A stretch of 8,579 bases of DNA from the NCBI GenBank assembly GCA_902796745.1, contig CADBQC010000079.1, positions 1 to 8,579 on the forward strand. The letters run 5' to 3'. The notes beneath the pieces are model-generated. The model had not been told where the DNA came from. It worked only from the letters and a program-made list of their open reading frames with translations, and searched no databases. Position numbers and translations under genes: made by a program. The DNA comes from an uncultured Pseudomonadota bacterium (GTDB taxonomy: Bacteria; Pseudomonadota; Alphaproteobacteria; RUG11792). Shown piece after piece: positions 6,443 to 8,579 of the stretch; the first letter of the stretch is position 1, and each line of letters begins with the position of its first letter.

Positions 6443-7833
6443 ACTTATTTTCCGGATTAAACTTAATATTTCCAGACATCTTATCAATATTTATACTTTT
6501 CGCTTTAGTTGTTATGAAAAATTTTTTAACAAATAATTATGCAAGGAAGATGTTTTCAACAATATCTCTATTAGCTTCGGGCATTTTACTATTCGCAACG
6601 CTGATATATGTATCCAATGCAAACGACAAAATTACAGAATTATTTGTGTATAATAAAGCAATTGGACAAATCAAAATATTGCTATTTTTGTGTTTATTTG
6701 CCATATTAGGATATTTAAATTACACAAAATTAAACAAAGTGCTGAATGAAAACTTTTTTATTTTAATCTACGGAATCACCAGTGCACTAACTGTATCAGT
6801 GTCAGCAAACAGCCTCCTCACGCTCATTTTATCATTGGAATTGTACACTTTTTCTCTAGCGTTCCTTTTAGTGAATGCTTGCAATGATGCGCTTCACAGG
6901 AAATGCGCCATACGCTTTCTCCTCATTTCTTCAATTGCAAGCTCCATTTTTATTTTTGGCTGTAGTTTTATTTACAGCCAATCTGGAAGTCTTACTTTTG
7001 CGGGCATAAATTCGCACAATAACCTTATCTCAAAAGTTGGACAAGTTTTAATCATATGTTCTATGCTGTTTAAGCTCGGCTGTGCTCCATTTCATAGCTG
7101 GATTATTGATGTATATGAAAAACTTTCAAGCATCACAATTCTATTTCTTGAAGCGATATGGAAGCTATTTATGATGTTTGTGTTCCTAAAGATAATTTCG
7201 GTTTTTGCAAATCTGGATTGCTTAAAAAGCCTACTGATAACTTTTGCCGTTATCGCTATGGGCATCGGGGCAATAATGCCTGTATTGCAAAACAACATAC
7301 ATAAATTTGTTGCATCGATTTCCATTGGACATATTGGCTTTGCGATATCAAGTATTCATATTATGCAATCCGAGCCATATATGATGTCGTATATGTTCTA
7401 TAATTCCTTAGCAATTTTTTGCTTTTTTGCAGGAATTTTGTTTATAGAAAATTATCGATCAGTCAGAACATTTTCAGATTTATCGGGAATTATCAAAACT
7501 TCACACATTCCTGGATTTATAATCTTGACATCACTATTTGCAATGTGCGGATTGCCTCCTTTGGGCAATTTTATTGCAAAGGTGAATATTTTCAAACTAT
7601 TTCTTAGCAATGGAAATTACTTTGTATTGACTGTCGGGATTTTATATTCCGTAATTTCTATTGTATACTTAATAAAATGGGGGCGATATTTATTTTATCC
7701 AGCAAAGATAGAAAATATAGATAAAAATAAAAATTATATTTTCTTGGTATTCTTATTTATTATCTTAGTTACATCAATAATCTTTTATGAGCGAATTTTT
7801 ATGTATTTTGAGATGATAATTGCACCAAAGTAG
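6427..7833 (+). CDS. nuoN: NADH-quinone oxidoreductase subunit N (complex I, ND2-like)
   Basis: NuoN is one of the three antiporter-like membrane subunits of respiratory complex I and carries one proton channel. The 468-residue product is almost wholly hydrophobic, fitting about 14 membrane helices. Landmarks: LSLELYTFSL (135-144) with the conserved channel Glu (E138), FKLGCAPFHSWIIDVYE (215-231) with the key Lys (K216), IWK (244-246) with the second Lys, NNIHKFVASISIGHIGF (289-305), FSDLSG (349-354) and GLPPLGNFIAK (375-385) with the terminal-channel Lys. All expected charged residues are present, so it looks functional. The ATG at 6427 lies inside the end of birA and is preceded by only a weak TGGA, suggesting translational coupling. 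It stands apart from other nuo genes in this window. Downstream is IS debris, with no clear terminator. Confidence 0.95.
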   Translation: MPFSLNLFSGLNLIFPDILSIFILFALVVMKNFLTNNYARKMFSTISLLASGILLFATLIYVSNANDKITELFVYNKAIGQIKILLFLCLFAILGYLNYTKLNKVLNENFFILIYGITSALTVSVSANSLLTLILSLELYTFSLAFLLVNACNDALHRKCAIRFLLISSIASSIFIFGCSFIYSQSGSLTFAGINSHNNLISKVGQVLIICSMLFKLGCAPFHSWIIDVYEKLSSITILFLEAIWKLFMMFVFLKIISVFANLDCLKSLLITFAVIAMGIGAIMPVLQNNIHKFVASISIGHIGFAISSIHIMQSEPYMMSYMFYNSLAIFCFFAGILFIENYRSVRTFSDLSGIIKTSHIPGFIILTSLFAMCGLPPLGNFIAKVNIFKLFLSNGNYFVLTVGILYSVISIVYLIKWGRYLFYPAKIENIDKNKNYIFLVFLFIILVTSIIFYERIFMYFEMIIAPK

Positions 7834-7862
7834 CCAGACTATGACAGAGCTCATGTATAAGT

Positions 7863-8160
7863 TCAGGTAGACGTAAGACAAAAAGAGCCCCCGGAATTAT
7901 ACTTAGAAATATACTCCAGTGGAGTTAGTCCGTACAAGGAGGCGTGCGGGCGATAGGAGTTGCATTTGCGCAGAAAGTTCACGAGTTATCCGCGTACCCC
8001 GACTATAGTATCTTCGGACAGGTCGGCATAAAATTCCTCTCTAAAAACCCTGTTACTTAGCTCGATTTTGCCGTTGTATGTTGGTTTTGCTGCTGGCAGG
8101 ATAAATAGAAGAAACGTCAAATCGAGCATTATCGGCTTGCATTTCCTGGACTTTATATGA
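7863..8160 (-). pseudogene. Decayed IS481-like transposase (DDE/rve integrase fold), C-terminal half
   Basis: Read on the minus strand from about 8160: YKVQEMQADNARF, matching the usual V-x-x-I-QTDNG-x-x-F around the second catalytic Asp. A frame change follows near 8117, then FLLFILPAAKPTYNGKIE and NRVFREEFYADL, carrying the third catalytic residue Glu (8061-8063). An in-frame TAA (7986-7988) follows, probably from a Gln codon, then LVNFLRKCNSYRPHASL and GLTPLEYISKYNSGG, ending at TGA 7863-7865. The NGK-x-E, EEFY, RPH and LTP-x-EY signature is typical of IS481 (and the related IS3 rve) transposases. The first catalytic Asp and most of the N-terminal half are absent, so the gene is dead. Some N-terminal debris may reach about 8300 but cannot be assigned with confidence. 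Confidence 0.85.
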
Positions 8161-8390
8161 GATATGTTTCCTCACAGTCTATTCTCTTGAACGATTTTAA
8201 TATTCTCTCATACCAATCTAAAGCCACATTTCTTAAATTAAGCTGATTAGCCTATCTTGCCCTAATTCTCTTCTCGTATCTAGTGCACTTGAACAACAAT
8301 GAGCAATAATTTGCATATTCATAAAAACTATGTTATCTCTATTCATAGAACGGTTTGATGTTAGTTTTTTTTAGAAAGGATATATAAGTA
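8161..8390. other. Unassigned stretch right of the transposase relic
   Basis: No intact reading frame. Minus-strand fragments such as ALDWYERI (about 8200-8230) could be leftovers of the transposase helix-turn-helix region, but stops break every frame and the match is weak. A T8 run lies at 8365-8372, and AGAAAGGA (8373-8380) sits about 10 bases before the ATG at 8391, where it could serve as that ORF's ribosome site. No terminal inverted repeat or target duplication could be set by eye. Confidence 0.35.
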
Positions 8391-8579
8391 ATGTTAAATA
8401 AAAAGTGTTTATTCAGGGGGGGGGCTATACTTAGTTAATATTATAGCTATATTCGCTTCTACTTCGAACAATGTTATAGCGAGAACAAGTACACATGATT
8501 TTAGGAGTGAGTTAAATCAGATATATTGGGAAACAGACTGTTCTACGAGAGAATTTCAGATACGGTATTATAAGTACAA
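8391..8579 (+). CDS. Start of a possible exported-protein gene, out of frame at a G9 tract (3' end outside window)
   Basis: From ATG 8391 the frame reads MLNKKCLFRGGAILS and stops at 8436-8438. Immediately after the G-run, a different frame is open without a stop to the end of the window: LYLVNIIAIFASTSNNVIA, then RTSTHDFRSELNQIYW and on. Removing one G (or adding two) joins the two parts. The joined start has basic residues, a hydrophobic core and a small-residue end, as a Sec signal peptide does. Without slippage the downstream frame has no ATG, GTG or TTG after its last stop (8395-8397). The family is not recognised. It may be phase-variable, decayed or affected by a sequencing error; I cannot tell which. 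Confidence 0.4.
8416..8424. repeat. Homopolymer tract of nine G residues
   Basis: This is an unbroken run of nine G in AT-rich DNA and the longest G or C run in the window (the next longest are five). It lies in codons 9-12 of the ORF starting at 8391, the usual place for slippage tracts that switch surface-protein genes on and off. Confidence 0.9.

Noticed and set aside
7913..7925. ACTCC-AGT-GGAGT hairpin as a terminator for nuoN
   Set aside because: It lies within the LTP-x-EY codons of the transposase relic, has no T-run, and is explained by that coding sequence.
7990..8035. GC-rich paired segments (CCGAC...GTCGG) as a structured RNA
   Set aside because: The stretch translates on the minus strand into conserved transposase residues, so it is old coding DNA and not an RNA gene.

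Overview
The window is AT-rich bacterial DNA. The gene content points to an alphaproteobacterium, probably a host-associated or Rickettsiales/Holosporales-like one: a proton-pumping complex I subunit (nuoN) directly linked to a biotin ligase (birA), a DciA-type (DUF721) helicase-loader gene, tightly overlapping genes, and decayed IS transposase remains. The taxonomic call is an inference from gene linkage and base composition; no rRNA or tRNA gene is visible.

Layout. Positions 1-642 (+) hold the 3' end of an AAA/SMC-like ATPase of the kind common in accessory and defence loci. It converges on a minus-strand cluster, dciA (DUF721) - murB - recJ (3604 down to 656), in which each gene overlaps the next, suggesting one transcript for DNA replication and repair plus peptidoglycan precursor synthesis. 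Positions 3605-4005 carry no convincing gene; this stretch holds a possible IS-end remnant (3673-3752) and a strong minus-strand intrinsic terminator (3960-3989). The terminator serves a monocistronic gene for a small exported protein of unknown function (4006-4557, -), which has its own good promoter (4602-4629) and Shine-Dalgarno sequence.

Divergently from it, a plus-strand unit runs from 4778 to 7833: a DegT/DnrJ/EryC1/StrS sugar aminotransferase, a short catalytic-core-only biotin protein ligase (birA), and nuoN (complex I membrane subunit), with birA and nuoN overlapping by 16 nt. In many alphaproteobacteria birA follows nuoN at the end of the nuo operon; here the order is reversed and no other nuo gene is in view.

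The right end (7834-8579) is accessory DNA. It has a broken IS481-like transposase on the minus strand (7863-8160), about 230 bases of unassigned sequence, and the start of a plus-strand ORF (8391 onward). This ORF looks like an exported protein but is put out of frame by a run of nine G residues. It is either a phase-variable (slippage-controlled) gene, a decayed gene, or a sequencing error; it is the most interesting new lead in the window.
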